NCBI RefSeq assembly: GCF_022179185.1
Contig: NZ_BPQJ01000016.1
Span: forward strand, 62,001-126,000
Source: Methylobacterium frigidaeris
GTDB lineage: Bacteria > Pseudomonadota > Alphaproteobacteria > Rhizobiales > Beijerinckiaceae
DNA length: 64,000 bases
Direction of reading: 5' to 3'
Shown: piece by piece, positions 10,509-18,715 of the stretch
Numbering within the stretch: position 1 is the stretch's first letter
How the letters are laid out: every line of letters starts with the position of its first letter
Translations under genes and position numbers: made by a program
The notes under the pieces: model-generated
What the model saw: only the letters and a program-made list of their open reading frames with translations
Told to the model about the DNA's origin: nothing
Database searches by the model: none

Positions 10509-10868
10509 ATGACCATCACGCGTTTCGAGACCGGCACCCGGATGAGCCAGGCGGTGGTGCATAACGGCACCGTCTACCTGGCCGGCCAGGTTGCGGACCA
10601 AGTCTCGAACAATGAGGGCGTCGAGGCGCAGACCAAGGACATCCTGGGCCAGATCGACGCGTTGCTTGCGACGGTCGGCAGCGACAAGACCCGGCTGCTC
10701 TCGGCCACGATCTACCTCACCGACATGTCGACCTTCGCCGAGATGAACCGGGCCTGGGACGGCTGGGTGGCGGCTGGCCACGCCCCGGCCCGGGCGACCG
10801 TGGAGGCGAAGCTCGCCGGTCCGCAATACCGGGTCGAGATCTCGGTCATCGCCGCGACCGGAGCCTGA
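10509..10868 (+). CDS. RidA family protein
   Basis: A 119-residue protein of the YjgF/YER057c/UK114 (RidA) family, whose best known members hydrolyse reactive enamine/imine intermediates released by PLP enzymes. Recognisable segments are VVHNGTVYLAGQVAD, EAQTKDILGQIDALLATVGSDKTRLLSATIYLTDMSTFAEMNRAWDGWV and PARATVEAKLAGPQYRVEISVIAA. The Arg in PARATVEAKL sits where the catalytic Arg of RidA sits. The ATG at 10509 begins the conserved domain. The next gene, a polyamine-type binding protein, starts 4 bp after its stop, suggesting an operon. Confidence 0.87.
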   Translation: MTITRFETGTRMSQAVVHNGTVYLAGQVADQVSNNEGVEAQTKDILGQIDALLATVGSDKTRLLSATIYLTDMSTFAEMNRAWDGWVAAGHAPARATVEAKLAGPQYRVEISVIAATGA

Positions 10869-10871
10869 CGG

Positions 10872-11987
10872 ATGAATCCGCTCCGGCGCCGTTTCCTGGG
10901 GGCAGCGGCCTGCCTCCTCGCCCTCGTGGCGGGGCCTTCCGGCCCCGCAGCCGCCGCGCCGGAGCGGGTCGTCAACATCTACAACTGGTCGGACTATATC
11001 GACCCCAAGATGCTCGACGCCTTCACGCGCGAGACGGGCATCAAGGTTGTCTACGACACCTACGACACCAACGAGATCGTCGAGACCAAGCTGCTCGCCG
11101 GCCGCTCGGGCTACGACATCGTGGTGCCGACGGGTCCCTTCCTGCAGCGCCTGATCAAGGCCGGAGCGTTCCAGCCCCTCGACAAGGCCAAGCTGCCGAA
11201 CCTCAAACATGCTTGGCCGGAGGTGACGGCGCGGCTCGCGGCCTACGACCCGGGCAACGTCTACGCCGTCGACTACATGTGGGGTACCACCGGCATCGGG
11301 GTGAACACCGCGCTGGTGCGCGAGCGCCTCGGCCCCAATCAGCCGCTCAACACCTGGGACATCGTCCTGCGCCCCGAGCTGGTGACGAAGCTCAAGGATT
11401 GCGGCGTCACGATGCTGGATTCGCCGGACGACATCGTCCCGAGCGTGCTCCAGGCGCTCGGCCTGAAACCCGATTCGCGCCGGATCGACGATCTCGACAG
11501 GGCGGGCGACGCGCTGTTCCGCATCCGCGGCGCGGTGCAGAAGTTCCATTCCTCCGAGTACATCAACCAGCTCGCCAACGGCGATGTCTGCCTCTCTGTC
11601 GGTTATTCGGGCGACGTGCTGCAGGCGCGCCGGCGCGCCCGCGAGGCCAAGAACGACGTCGACATCGCCTATTACATCCCGCAGCAGGGCGCTCTGATGT
11701 GGTTCGACGCCTTCGCGATCCCGAAGGACGCGCCGCACGCGGCGGAGGCCCACGCCTTCATCGACTTCATGATGCGGCCCGAGGTGGCGGCGGCCAACAC
11801 CAACTTCGTCTCCTATGCCAGCGGCAACCTGGCGGCCAAGGCCCTGGTGCGCCCCGAGATCCTGTCCGATCCCGGCATCTACCCGGACGAGGCTACCTTC
11901 CGCCGGCTGTTCACCAACACCGCCTATGACGACCGCACCCAGCGCGTGGTGACCCGGCTCTGGACCCGCGTGCGCACCGGGCGCTGA
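10872..11987 (+). CDS. Periplasmic polyamine-binding protein (PotF/PotD-like)
   Basis: A 371-residue solute-binding protein with a signal peptide (RRRFLGAAACLLALVAGPSGPAAA) followed by the typical extracellular family 1 opening VVNIYNWSDYIDPKMLDAF. Other landmarks are DTNEIVETKLLAGRSGYDIVVPT, YMWGTTGIGVNT, FHSSEYINQLANGDVCLSVGYSGD and IPKDAPHAAEAHAFIDFMM, as in putrescine-binding PotF. It would deliver putrescine-like ligand to an ABC importer, but no permease or ATPase genes are adjacent, so it is either an orphan component or acts with a transporter elsewhere. It sits 4 bp after the RidA-family gene. Confidence 0.88.
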   Translation: MNPLRRRFLGAAACLLALVAGPSGPAAAAPERVVNIYNWSDYIDPKMLDAFTRETGIKVVYDTYDTNEIVETKLLAGRSGYDIVVPTGPFLQRLIKAGAFQPLDKAKLPNLKHAWPEVTARLAAYDPGNVYAVDYMWGTTGIGVNTALVRERLGPNQPLNTWDIVLRPELVTKLKDCGVTMLDSPDDIVPSVLQALGLKPDSRRIDDLDRAGDALFRIRGAVQKFHSSEYINQLANGDVCLSVGYSGDVLQARRRAREAKNDVDIAYYIPQQGALMWFDAFAIPKDAPHAAEAHAFIDFMMRPEVAAANTNFVSYASGNLAAKALVRPEILSDPGIYPDEATFRRLFTNTAYDDRTQRVVTRLWTRVRTGR

Positions 11988-12637
11988 GGCTGCCCAAGGC
12001 CACGCATAGCACTCAGTGCTTGCAGTGGTTCGATCGGGCTAGCCGTCATTCTACAGCGTCGGCCTGCACCGGTGAGCGCGGCCGCACGCTTTCTCCGCCG
12101 AGGGCCCAAGTCTCTTGCCCCAAGTCTCTTGTCCGACGAGTGTCGACGCCCCGGAGCCTGGGGGCCGACCGGCCGGTCCGGCCTGACGCGCCACGCCCCT
12201 GCCCTGCGGCTTCCGAACATCACCGGCGAGCGATTGTTGACTGTGATCCTCGTGGCCGGCACCATCTCTACCCCGCGCCTATCTTATGTGCATGAACAGC
12301 CCAAAGGTCGATGCGCTCGCCGTATCTCCGGTGCGTCTCGGTCCATTCGTTGGGGCGGAGGCCAGGACAGGGAGGGGCGCTGGTGTAAGGCTGTAGAGGC
12401 CGTGAAACCATTTGAGGGTGGTGCTGGGAGTGTCGACGCGATGCTTGTCTGTAGGCGCTCGGCAATTCTCGCGCGCGGCTCCTTCCCCTGGAACAGGTCC
12501 TGGCCATCGCGTGGGACTTCCGTGGGACTGCCGGCAGTGAAGGCCGCTCCTGTTCGCCGTTCGTTGCGCCAATCGCGAAAAAAGGGGGTTGCGCGGCCAG
12601 GGGCGAAAAGCTAGATCGCTCATGCCCTTCGGGGCGT
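11988..12637. other. 650-bp gap before tRNA-Pro, no supported gene
   Basis: Open frames exist on both strands (for example 12072-12614 plus and 12279-12623 minus), but none shows a recognisable domain or a convincing ribosome-binding site. Ser/Arg/Pro-rich translations look like shadow frames of non-coding high-GC DNA. The stretch may hold decayed integrated DNA, since integrase and IS remnants follow the tRNA. Confidence 0.4.
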
Positions 12638-12715
12638 CGGAGCGTAGCGCAGCCCGGTTAGCGCACTAGTCTGGGGGACTAGGGGTCGGAGGTTCGAATC
12701 CTCTCGCTCCGACCA
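12638..12715 (+). tRNA. tRNA-Pro (anticodon GGG), CCA encoded
   Basis: Complete cloverleaf: the acceptor stem CGGAGCG pairs with CGCTCCG, the D arm contains AGCGCAGCCCGGTTAGCGC, the anticodon stem CTAGT/ACTAG encloses loop CTGGGGG with anticodon GGG, the T arm contains GGTTCGAATCC, and the 3' end is A-CCA. The same sequence pattern is standard for alphaproteobacterial tRNA-Pro. An integrase remnant on its 3' side marks it as a past integration site. Confidence 0.95.
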
Positions 12716-12730
12716 TTCAAAATCAAGCAC

Positions 12731-12949
12731 TTAGGCTTGTTTCTTGAGGGGGATGAACCCTCGGGTTGCAAAATGGTTTGTAAGATCCGGCGCCTCGACA
12801 GGGGCGCTTTTTGCTTTTGGCCTCATGACTCTCTTTGAGGTGGGATTCGTCGCGATCTCCGGCATGGTGCAGCCGGCTTCCGCCAGCATCGTTACCGCCG
12901 TTCCGCGCAGGTCGTGGACGTGCCGCTTGATCCTTGCCGGGCATCAGAG
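12731..12949 (-). pseudogene. Tyrosine recombinase (integrase) C-terminal remnant
   Basis: Minus-strand frame with KRHVHDLRGTAVTMLAEAGC followed by TMPEIAT. The HDLRGTA box is the conserved His-x-x-Arg of the tyrosine recombinase active site. After PEIAT the expected GH.S....YL and catalytic Tyr region is replaced by unrelated residues (NPTSKRVMRPKAK), and the N-terminal ~250 residues are missing, cut exactly where an IS3 remnant begins. Position 16 bp after tRNA-Pro is the classical place for an integrase of a tRNA-inserted element. Non-functional. Confidence 0.7.
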
Positions 12950-12950
12950 G

Positions 12951-13623
12951 TGATACGGCCCGCCTCGGGTGCATGCGGCGCTGCGCGCGGAAGGCTGCAC
13001 AGCCAGTCGCGGACGGATGGAGCGCCCGATGCGTCGCCATGGCATCCGGGCCTTGGCGGGGCGTCGGTTCCGGCCATGCACGACCGACAGCCGATACGAC
13101 CTGCCATCGTCTCCAAACTCCTCAAGCGGCTCGTCTCGGCTGCCCCGTCCAGCCAAGTCTGGCTGGCGGACACGACTTACCTTCCCACGGCAGAGGGGTG
13201 GACCTGCCTCGCTGCCGTCCTTGATCTTGCCACCTGCAAGAGCGTCGGTTGGTCGATGCGCGACCACATGCGGACTGTGAGCTGACGTCGGCTGCCCTGA
13301 TGATGGCCACTCGACCGCAGCGACCGGCCATCTGTCACTTGGATCGTGTTAGCCAGTACGAGGTGGATGCTTGCCGCAGACAACTCGCCGATATGCGGGC
13401 GACGCCCTCCATGAGCCGCACTGGCTGCTGCGACGATAATGAACTAATGGAAAGCTTCTTCCACTCCCTCAGAGTCGAACTCGTCCACCAGCGACGATGG
13501 GCGAACCGGGATGAGGCCCGGCGCGACCTGTTCGCCGACATCGAAGGCTATTGTACTCGACAGCGCGTCCCCTCGACTCTCGGCTCCATCACGGCTGAGC
13601 AGGCCGATCGGAACGCAAGCTAA
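12951..13623 (+). pseudogene. IS3-family transposase (orfB) pseudogene, two frameshifts
   Basis: Three consecutive frames give one IS3-type orfB product. The first reads VHAALRAEGCTASRGRMERP and RRHGIRALAGRRFRP, the helix-turn-helix/linker of this family. The second reads VWLADTTYLPTAEGWTCLAAVLDLATCKSVGWSMRDHM (first catalytic Asp). The third reads CHLDRVSQY (second Asp; family usually HSDRGSQY), then TGCCDDNELMESFFHSLRVELVHQRR with the catalytic Glu. Orf A and the N-terminus are missing and the 5' edge abuts the integrase stub at 12950. Frame changes occur near 13130-13140 and near 13280. Clearly inactive. Confidence 0.8.
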
Positions 13624-13699
13624 CCCTGTGTCGGCAAAATGGGGGAGGATCATCTCCTGCGACCTCGCCAAAGCAGTCGGCCGAGGGCCAGAGATGGGT

Positions 13700-13905
13700 T
13701 TACTGGTAGACGGCGGCCCATTGCGGCAGGTCGCGGGGCATGTAGGGCCACGGGGCGCCTGTCTTGACGATGGAGTGCGGGCCGTTGACCATTTGGCGCA
13801 ACGCATGGTCGCGCTGGCCCGAGGCCTCACGCAGCAGCGCTCATTCCTCATCGGCCATGTCGGACTCGGCGATGTCGGACGGGTCGGCGACGCAATCGGC
13901 GCTCA
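13700..13905 (-). pseudogene. IS5-like (DUF4096-type) transposase N-terminal remnant
   Basis: On the minus strand the frame reads MADEE near 13860, and in another frame RQMVNGPHSIVKTGAPWPYM then PRDLPQWAAVYQ before a stop at 13700. This resembles the N-terminal region of IS5/IS427-group transposases (consensus NGILWIVRTGAPWRDLP...W.TVY). Only about 70 residues remain, with a frame change. The match is by eye and partial, so the call is tentative. Confidence 0.45.
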
Positions 13906-14041
13906 CGTTATGTCATAGAGTCATAACACGCTTAGGCTGAGCGGGCGCGCCCGTCGGGCGTGTTCGCCGCTCGCGCCGGGGACGAGGCGGAGCGCTTCGC
14001 TCGGCTCGCAGCGGGAAGTTTTCCGTGCGACAAGACGGGTC

Positions 14042-14935
14042 ATGAGACCCGGCCTCCTCTCTCTCGACGCCTTCCTGACCCGCCGCGCCGCCGACCGGCG
14101 GCTGGCGCGGCTGACCCACGACATGCCGCTGCCGGAAGCGCGCGGGCTGGAATTCGGGCCCGGGGACAACCCCACCCCACTGCCCGTGGGCGTGCAGGTC
14201 GCCACCGTCGATCACGCCCTCGACGCGGGCGCCGGGCTGCCCGGCGCGGCGCCGATCGACCATGCCTGGGCGGGATCGGGGCCCCTCGCCCCGATCGTCG
14301 GCCCGGACCCCTTCGACGTCGCTATCGCCGCGCAGGTGGCGCAGTACGTCCCCAACCTGCTCGGCTGGCTGCGCGGCATCCACGGGGTGCTGCGCCCGGG
14401 CGGCGTGCTCAACCTGTCGCTGCCGGACAAGCGCTTCATGTTCGACGCCGCGCGGCCCGCGAGCACCTTGGCCGAACTCGTCGAGGCCGATCTTCTCGGT
14501 CTGACGCGGCCCAGCCCGCGCCAGCTCTTCGCCCATGCGAGCGAGGCGCGGGCGGTCGCGCCGGCGCAGATCTGGGCCGGCGAGGATCCGGTGGCGGCGC
14601 CGCGCCTCTCCGGCGAGGCGGCCCTGGCGCATGCCTACGCGGAGGCCTCCGCGGCGCTCGCCGCCGGGTCTTACGTACCGTGCCATTGTTGGGTGTTCAC
14701 CCCGGAGGGATTCCTGGACTTGGTGGCGGGAGCGACGCGGCTCGGGCTGTTCCCGTTCGTGCTGAACCGGGTCGGTGCGACGGAGGTGGGCGGATTCGAA
14801 TTCTACGTCTCGATGCGGCGCGACGCGGAGGAGGAGCCCGAGACCCTGCACCGGCTGCAGGAGGGGGCGATCGACCATCTCGGCCGCGTCTTAGCGCAGC
14901 AGCGCCGGACCGCGACGCTGCTGGCCGGACGCTGA
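14042..14935 (+). CDS. Class I SAM-dependent methyltransferase-like protein
   Basis: A 297-residue protein with a Rossmann methyltransferase pattern: LEFGPGDNPTPLP (motif I, glycine-rich SAM loop), VATVDHALDAGAG, FDVAIAAQVAQYVPNLLGWLRGIHGVLRPGGVLNLSLPDKRFMFD (motif IV and the post-motif helix typical of methyltransferase family 11). The C-terminal half has WVFTPEGFLDLVAGATRLGLFPF and a final helix. Proteins of this form are frequent in polysaccharide or lipid-modification loci, but nothing around it (IS remnants and a small exported protein) indicates a substrate. Start at the ATG before RPGLLSLDAFLTRR. Confidence 0.72.
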   Translation: MRPGLLSLDAFLTRRAADRRLARLTHDMPLPEARGLEFGPGDNPTPLPVGVQVATVDHALDAGAGLPGAAPIDHAWAGSGPLAPIVGPDPFDVAIAAQVAQYVPNLLGWLRGIHGVLRPGGVLNLSLPDKRFMFDAARPASTLAELVEADLLGLTRPSPRQLFAHASEARAVAPAQIWAGEDPVAAPRLSGEAALAHAYAEASAALAAGSYVPCHCWVFTPEGFLDLVAGATRLGLFPFVLNRVGATEVGGFEFYVSMRRDAEEEPETLHRLQEGAIDHLGRVLAQQRRTATLLAGR

Positions 14936-15057
14936 CGCTGCGCGTGGCGCCGGCGCCCGGCCTGGCGCGGAAAGGCCGCGCCCCAGGCATCGGAACCTCG
15001 GCCTGTCGCCATTGGTTCCGAGACATCCTGCCTTTCAACGCCATCAGGAGGCCTCTC

Positions 15058-15321
15058 ATGCGCGCTCTCACGGTCCGGGTGTCCATCGCGGCGGCCCTCG
15101 TTTTCGGAACGGCCGGCACGGCACTCGCCCGCAACAGCGATTCCGGCAGCGGGCTCTCGCCCTACGCGGCGCTGAACGGCAACGATCGCTCGGCCGGCAT
15201 CAACAACGGTAACTACCGGAAGCCGCGCTACGACCCCTACCTGCGCACCTATGGCCGCCCGCCGGCCGGCTACGGCTACCGGCCGGCGCCGCCGCCCGCC
15301 TATTACGGCTACCCGTACTGA
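15058..15321 (+). CDS. Small exported Tyr/Pro-rich protein
   Basis: An 87-residue predicted secreted protein: signal peptide RALTVRVSIAAALVFGTAGT with cleavage near ALA-RN, then a Gly/Asn-containing segment and a C-terminal tail made of YG, PP and YY dipeptides (ending YYGYPY). No family is recognised. The ATG at 15058 follows an AGGAGG ribosome-binding site. Function unknown. Confidence 0.6.
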   Translation: MRALTVRVSIAAALVFGTAGTALARNSDSGSGLSPYAALNGNDRSAGINNGNYRKPRYDPYLRTYGRPPAGYGYRPAPPPAYYGYPY

Positions 15322-15472
15322 GGCGGTCGGTCCTGAGGCTGTCTTGCGCACGGCCCCTTGATCCGGTCACGCTTTCCGGCGACCACTGCCCGGCGGACCT
15401 GACGCGCTGCCGGGACACGACGATGCCGACACCCTTCTGCGCTTCGGGCTTGCGCGCCCCGGGTCCGCGGGC

Positions 15473-16822
15473 ATGAGCCTGCCGCCCGCGACCCTCGTGC
15501 GACTCGAGGCGCTGCGCCGGGGCGACCTCGCCGGAGCCCGGGAGCTTAGGCTTCCCGGCGGGCCGGAGGGGCGCCTGACCGAGGTGCCGCCCGAGATCCT
15601 CGGCCTTGCCGACACGCTCGAACTCCTCGATCTCGGCCAGAACGATCTGACCACGCTGCCCGCCGATCTCGGCCGGCTGCGCCGGCTGCGGGTGCTGTTC
15701 TGCTCCGGCAACCGCTTCGTGCGGCTGCCGCCGGTCCTCGGCGACTGCGCCGCCCTGAGCCAAGTGGGGTTTCGTGGCTCCGGCATCGCCGAGGTGCCGG
15801 CCGAATCCTTGGCTCCGGCCCTGCGCTGGCTCACCCTCACCGACAACCGCATCGCGGCCCTGCCCGAGGCATTGGGCGCCCGGCCGCGCTTGCAGAAGCT
15901 GATGCTGGCCGGCAATCGCCTGCGGGCCCTGCCGGAGAGCTTAGGGGGAGCGCGGAACCTCGAACTCCTGCGCATCGCCGCCAACGCATTCGAGGCGCTG
16001 CCTGCCTGCCTGACCGCCCTGCCGCGCCTGGCCTGGCTGTCCTGGGCCGGCAACCCGTTCGAGGATCGTGCGGCGCCGTCCCCTCCCGCGGCGCCTCCCG
16101 TCGCGTGGCGCGATCTCGCGCTCGGCCCGCTCCTCGGCGAGGGTGCCTCCGGACGGGTGATGCGGGCGGCGTGGCGGCCGGACGGAACCGATGAGGCGCA
16201 GCCCGTCGCCCTCAAGCTGTTCAAGGGCGCGATGACCAGCGACGGCCTGCCCGAGCGCGAGATGGCGGCCTGCCTGGCGGCGGGCGCGCATCCGCACCTC
16301 ACCGGCGGCCTCGGCCGCCTCGCCGACCATCCGGACGGTGCGCACGGGCTGCTGATGCCGCTCCTGCCGGAGGGCTGGCGGGTGCTCGCCGGGCCTCCGA
16401 GCCTGGAGAGCTGCAGCCGCGACGTCTACGACCCGGATCTCCGCCTGACGCCCACGGCCGCCTTGCGCCTCGCCCGCGGGGTGGCGTCGGGCGCCGCCCA
16501 CCTGCATGCCAGGGGCTTCGGCCACGGCGACCTCTACGGTCACAACGTCCTGTGGGATGGGACTCGCGGCGAGGCGGTGCTGAGCGATCTCGGTGCGGCC
16601 TCCGCTCTGCCACCGGGCCGCGAGGGCGCGTTCCTGCGGCGGCTCGACGTACGGGCGTTCGGGCTGCTCCTCGAGGAACTGCGGGCGGTTGCTCCCCTCG
16701 CTCACCCGGCCCTCGACGCCCTGGCGCAGGCCTGCGCCGGGCCCGACCCGGCGGCGCGACCGGAAATGGCCGAGGTGCTGGGCGCCCTCGACGACATCCT
16801 CAAGGAATCGGGGCCGGCCTGA
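15473..16822 (+). CDS. Leucine-rich repeat protein fused to a eukaryote-like protein kinase
   Basis: The N-terminal ~190 residues carry about seven LRR units of the short type (examples LELLDLGQNDLTTLPADLG, LRVLFCSGNRFVRLPPVLG, LRWLTLTDNRIAALPEALG, LQKLMLAGNRLRALPESLG). A Pro-rich hinge leads to a compact kinase domain: glycine loop LGEGASGRV near residue 220, VALKLFKG (invariant Lys) near 247, catalytic loop FGHGDLYGHNVLW near 351 (HxD and Asn present), and SDLGAAS in place of the usual DFG. Length is 449 residues. The catalytic residues look intact although the kinase is short. LRR-kinase fusions are known in some bacteria but uncommon; target unknown. No membrane segment or partner gene is visible. 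Confidence 0.82.
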   Translation: MSLPPATLVRLEALRRGDLAGARELRLPGGPEGRLTEVPPEILGLADTLELLDLGQNDLTTLPADLGRLRRLRVLFCSGNRFVRLPPVLGDCAALSQVGFRGSGIAEVPAESLAPALRWLTLTDNRIAALPEALGARPRLQKLMLAGNRLRALPESLGGARNLELLRIAANAFEALPACLTALPRLAWLSWAGNPFEDRAAPSPPAAPPVAWRDLALGPLLGEGASGRVMRAAWRPDGTDEAQPVALKLFKGAMTSDGLPEREMAACLAAGAHPHLTGGLGRLADHPDGAHGLLMPLLPEGWRVLAGPPSLESCSRDVYDPDLRLTPTAALRLARGVASGAAHLHARGFGHGDLYGHNVLWDGTRGEAVLSDLGAASALPPGREGAFLRRLDVRAFGLLLEELRAVAPLAHPALDALAQACAGPDPAARPEMAEVLGALDDILKESGPA

Positions 16823-16833
16823 CCGGCCCCGAT
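16807..16833 (+). terminator. Terminator overlapping the LRR-kinase stop codon
   Basis: Perfect 11-bp GC-rich stem ATCGGGGCCGG / CCGGCCCCGAT with a 5-base loop containing the TGA stop codon. No T-run follows, but a second long inverted repeat begins directly after it, so the pair may act together in both directions. Confidence 0.5.
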
Positions 16834-16879
16834 CGAGAGCACGGCCCGATCATGGTGCAACCGGGTTGTGCTCTCGATC
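16830..16879. repeat. 13-bp perfect inverted repeat
   Basis: CGATCGAGAGCAC at 16830-16842 is matched by its reverse complement at 16867-16879, with 24 bases between. It lies between convergent genes (LRR kinase plus, Mn catalase minus) and could be a second terminator hairpin. Confidence 0.6.
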
Positions 16880-16942
16880 GTCAGCGTTGCCGCAGTGTCG
16901 TCGACGAACCGGCATCGACTGCGTCGGACAAGGCTCCTGGTC

Positions 16943-17857
16943 TCAACGGCTCTTCTTGTAGAGCTTGCTCGCGATCTCGAAGATCTCCTCGGGCTTGTAG
17001 TTCGGCGCGAAGGCGCCGTAATTGCCGTCGAGCTCCGGAATCTTGCCACCCTCGGGGGCGCCGTCGACCACTTCGAGGTTGCCTGGCGGATCGCCCGGCA
17101 GCGCGACCTCGTCGTTCGACCACACGCCGGCCGCCTCCGGGTAGTCCGGCGAGTTGAAGCGGTAGAGCCGACGGTGGCTGCCCTCCTGCAGGTATTTCTG
17201 GCATTCCGGGATGCGGTCGAGGTTGATGTTGGGTGTCGGCAGCATCTGCTCGATTGCCACGCCCGTGAGCTTCTTCAGCGCCAGCGCGTAGGCGTGGGCA
17301 TGCACCGAGCCCCGCACCAGCAGGTAGCCGCAGACCTCGCGCCCGGTCGGATCCTTCAGGGTTTCGTAGACCCTGAGCTTGTGGATGCGCGCGCCGCATT
17401 CGAGGTGGAAGTTGTGCAGCAGGTCGATGATGATGTTTCCGGTCGTGGTGACCATGTCCATGTTCCACGACGCGGCGTTCGAGTTCATCGGCATCGCGCC
17501 GCCGCCGTTGCTGAGGAAGCTTCCGGCCAGCCGAACGTCCTGCATGTCGTGGAATGGGGCCTTCGACACGTCGACATCAGGCGTCGGGTCGCCGGGGCCG
17601 TTGTTGAGCATCGCCACACCGGTCGAGACCAGCTCGACATGGCCGAGCTCCTCCATGAAGATGCTCGAGACCAGGCTGTAGAACGGCCGGAGCTTGGACT
17701 TGTCGCGAAAATTGAAGCTCTGGAACATGTAGTTGCCGAGCGTCGACATCTCGCCGTACTTGCCGCCGAGCAGCTCCTGCAGGGCGGCGGCGGCATTCGG
17801 GTCGGGCCTCTTGGGCTGCGGCAGCTCGGCCTGCAGGCGGTCGATCCTCATGAACAT
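16943..17857 (-). CDS. Manganese catalase
   Basis: Non-haem dimanganese catalase that disproportionates hydrogen peroxide. The ferritin-like four-helix core is visible, with FMEELGHVELVSTGVAMLNN (Glu and His ligands) and NIIIDLLHNFHLECGARIHKLRVYE (second Glu-His pair), plus ELLGGKYGEMSTLGNYMFQ. The length from the ATG at 17857 is 304 residues, as in the family. That start has GAAGGT upstream and gives the family N-terminus MFMRIDRLQAELP; the frame is open for 42 more codons without homology. It is monocistronic, converging on the LRR kinase. Confidence 0.92.
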   Translation of the reverse strand: MFMRIDRLQAELPQPKRPDPNAAAALQELLGGKYGEMSTLGNYMFQSFNFRDKSKLRPFYSLVSSIFMEELGHVELVSTGVAMLNNGPGDPTPDVDVSKAPFHDMQDVRLAGSFLSNGGGAMPMNSNAASWNMDMVTTTGNIIIDLLHNFHLECGARIHKLRVYETLKDPTGREVCGYLLVRGSVHAHAYALALKKLTGVAIEQMLPTPNINLDRIPECQKYLQEGSHRRLYRFNSPDYPEAAGVWSNDEVALPGDPPGNLEVVDGAPEGGKIPELDGNYGAFAPNYKPEEIFEIASKLYKKSR

Positions 17858-18099
17858 GGCACGGCACCTTCTCGCTCGGGGATAGTCCCCGGGAGCATCG
17901 ATTTGATCCATGTTAGGTTCCGCCGCACCGCGCCGGACGGGCGCATCGGTCGCAGGGGTGGTCGCACGGAGTGACGCGTCCACGCTGCAGGGATTTGGCG
18001 ATTGTGGGCGGTGGTGCGAGGACCCTTGACCGCGGCGCGCCGGCAGGCACCCCTTGGGGAATCGCCGCCCGAATCCCGGACGCCCAGAAACCGGACCCT

Positions 18100-18546
18100 A
18101 TGGCCACCCCGATCGATACCGGAACCATCCTGAGCCTGCTGCGCCGCGCGACCGAAACGGTGCGCGCCTCCACCGCCCGCGCTGCCGCGGCCGAAGCCCG
18201 CGCCGACCGGCTCAGCCGCGAGGTCGGCGCCCTGCTCGGCCGGGTCGAGTCGGCTCTGCAGGCTGCAGCGGAGGAAGCGACCGAGGCCAGACAGGCGGCG
18301 GCCGAGGCCGAGGCCCGGGCCGGCGCGGCCGAGGCCAGGCTGTCCGCCGAACGGGCCCGGCTGCGCCGGCTGGAGGAGCGGCTGGCCGAGGTGATGGCCG
18401 ACACCCGCGCGGCCCGGGACGCCGCCACGGCGGCGCAAGCCGGACGCGAGGCGGCGGAGCTGCGCCTCACCCGCATCCGCGCGGCGCTCATCGACGAGGC
18501 AGCGGTGCCGCCGACCGAGGCGGAGCGGCCCGCGGCCCTGCACTGA
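18100..18546 (+). CDS. Ala/Arg/Glu-rich coiled-coil protein of unknown function
   Basis: The 148 residues from the ATG at 18100 are almost entirely heptad-like helix (ARADRLSREVGALLGRVESALQAAAEEATEARQAAAEA and on to RLRRLEERLAEVMADTRAARDAA), ending in a short Pro-containing tail. No signal peptide or catalytic motif is seen. The frame is open to 17971 but that part overlaps the divergent catalase promoter. Composition makes homology hard to judge, so the gene is called from its long open frame and codon pattern only. Confidence 0.5.
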   Translation: MATPIDTGTILSLLRRATETVRASTARAAAAEARADRLSREVGALLGRVESALQAAAEEATEARQAAAEAEARAGAAEARLSAERARLRRLEERLAEVMADTRAARDAATAAQAGREAAELRLTRIRAALIDEAAVPPTEAERPAALH

Positions 18547-18715
18547 CGGCGTCTCATACCCTCGCGCCTTCGCATCGCCGCGTCGATGCGAAGGCGAGCG
18601 GCGCATCAGCGCCGGCGCCCGTTCGGGCTTGCCTGGCGCCTTCGAACGCGTCCGTTCGAAGGCGCGGCGGTATCACCTGTGCGGGGGGGCGACGCCGTCC
18701 GGCCCCGACACCCCC

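Noticed and set aside
12072..12614. 180-residue plus-strand frame upstream of tRNA-Pro
   Set aside because: No domain, no ribosome-binding site, Arg/Ser/Gly-rich translation; it fits a chance frame.
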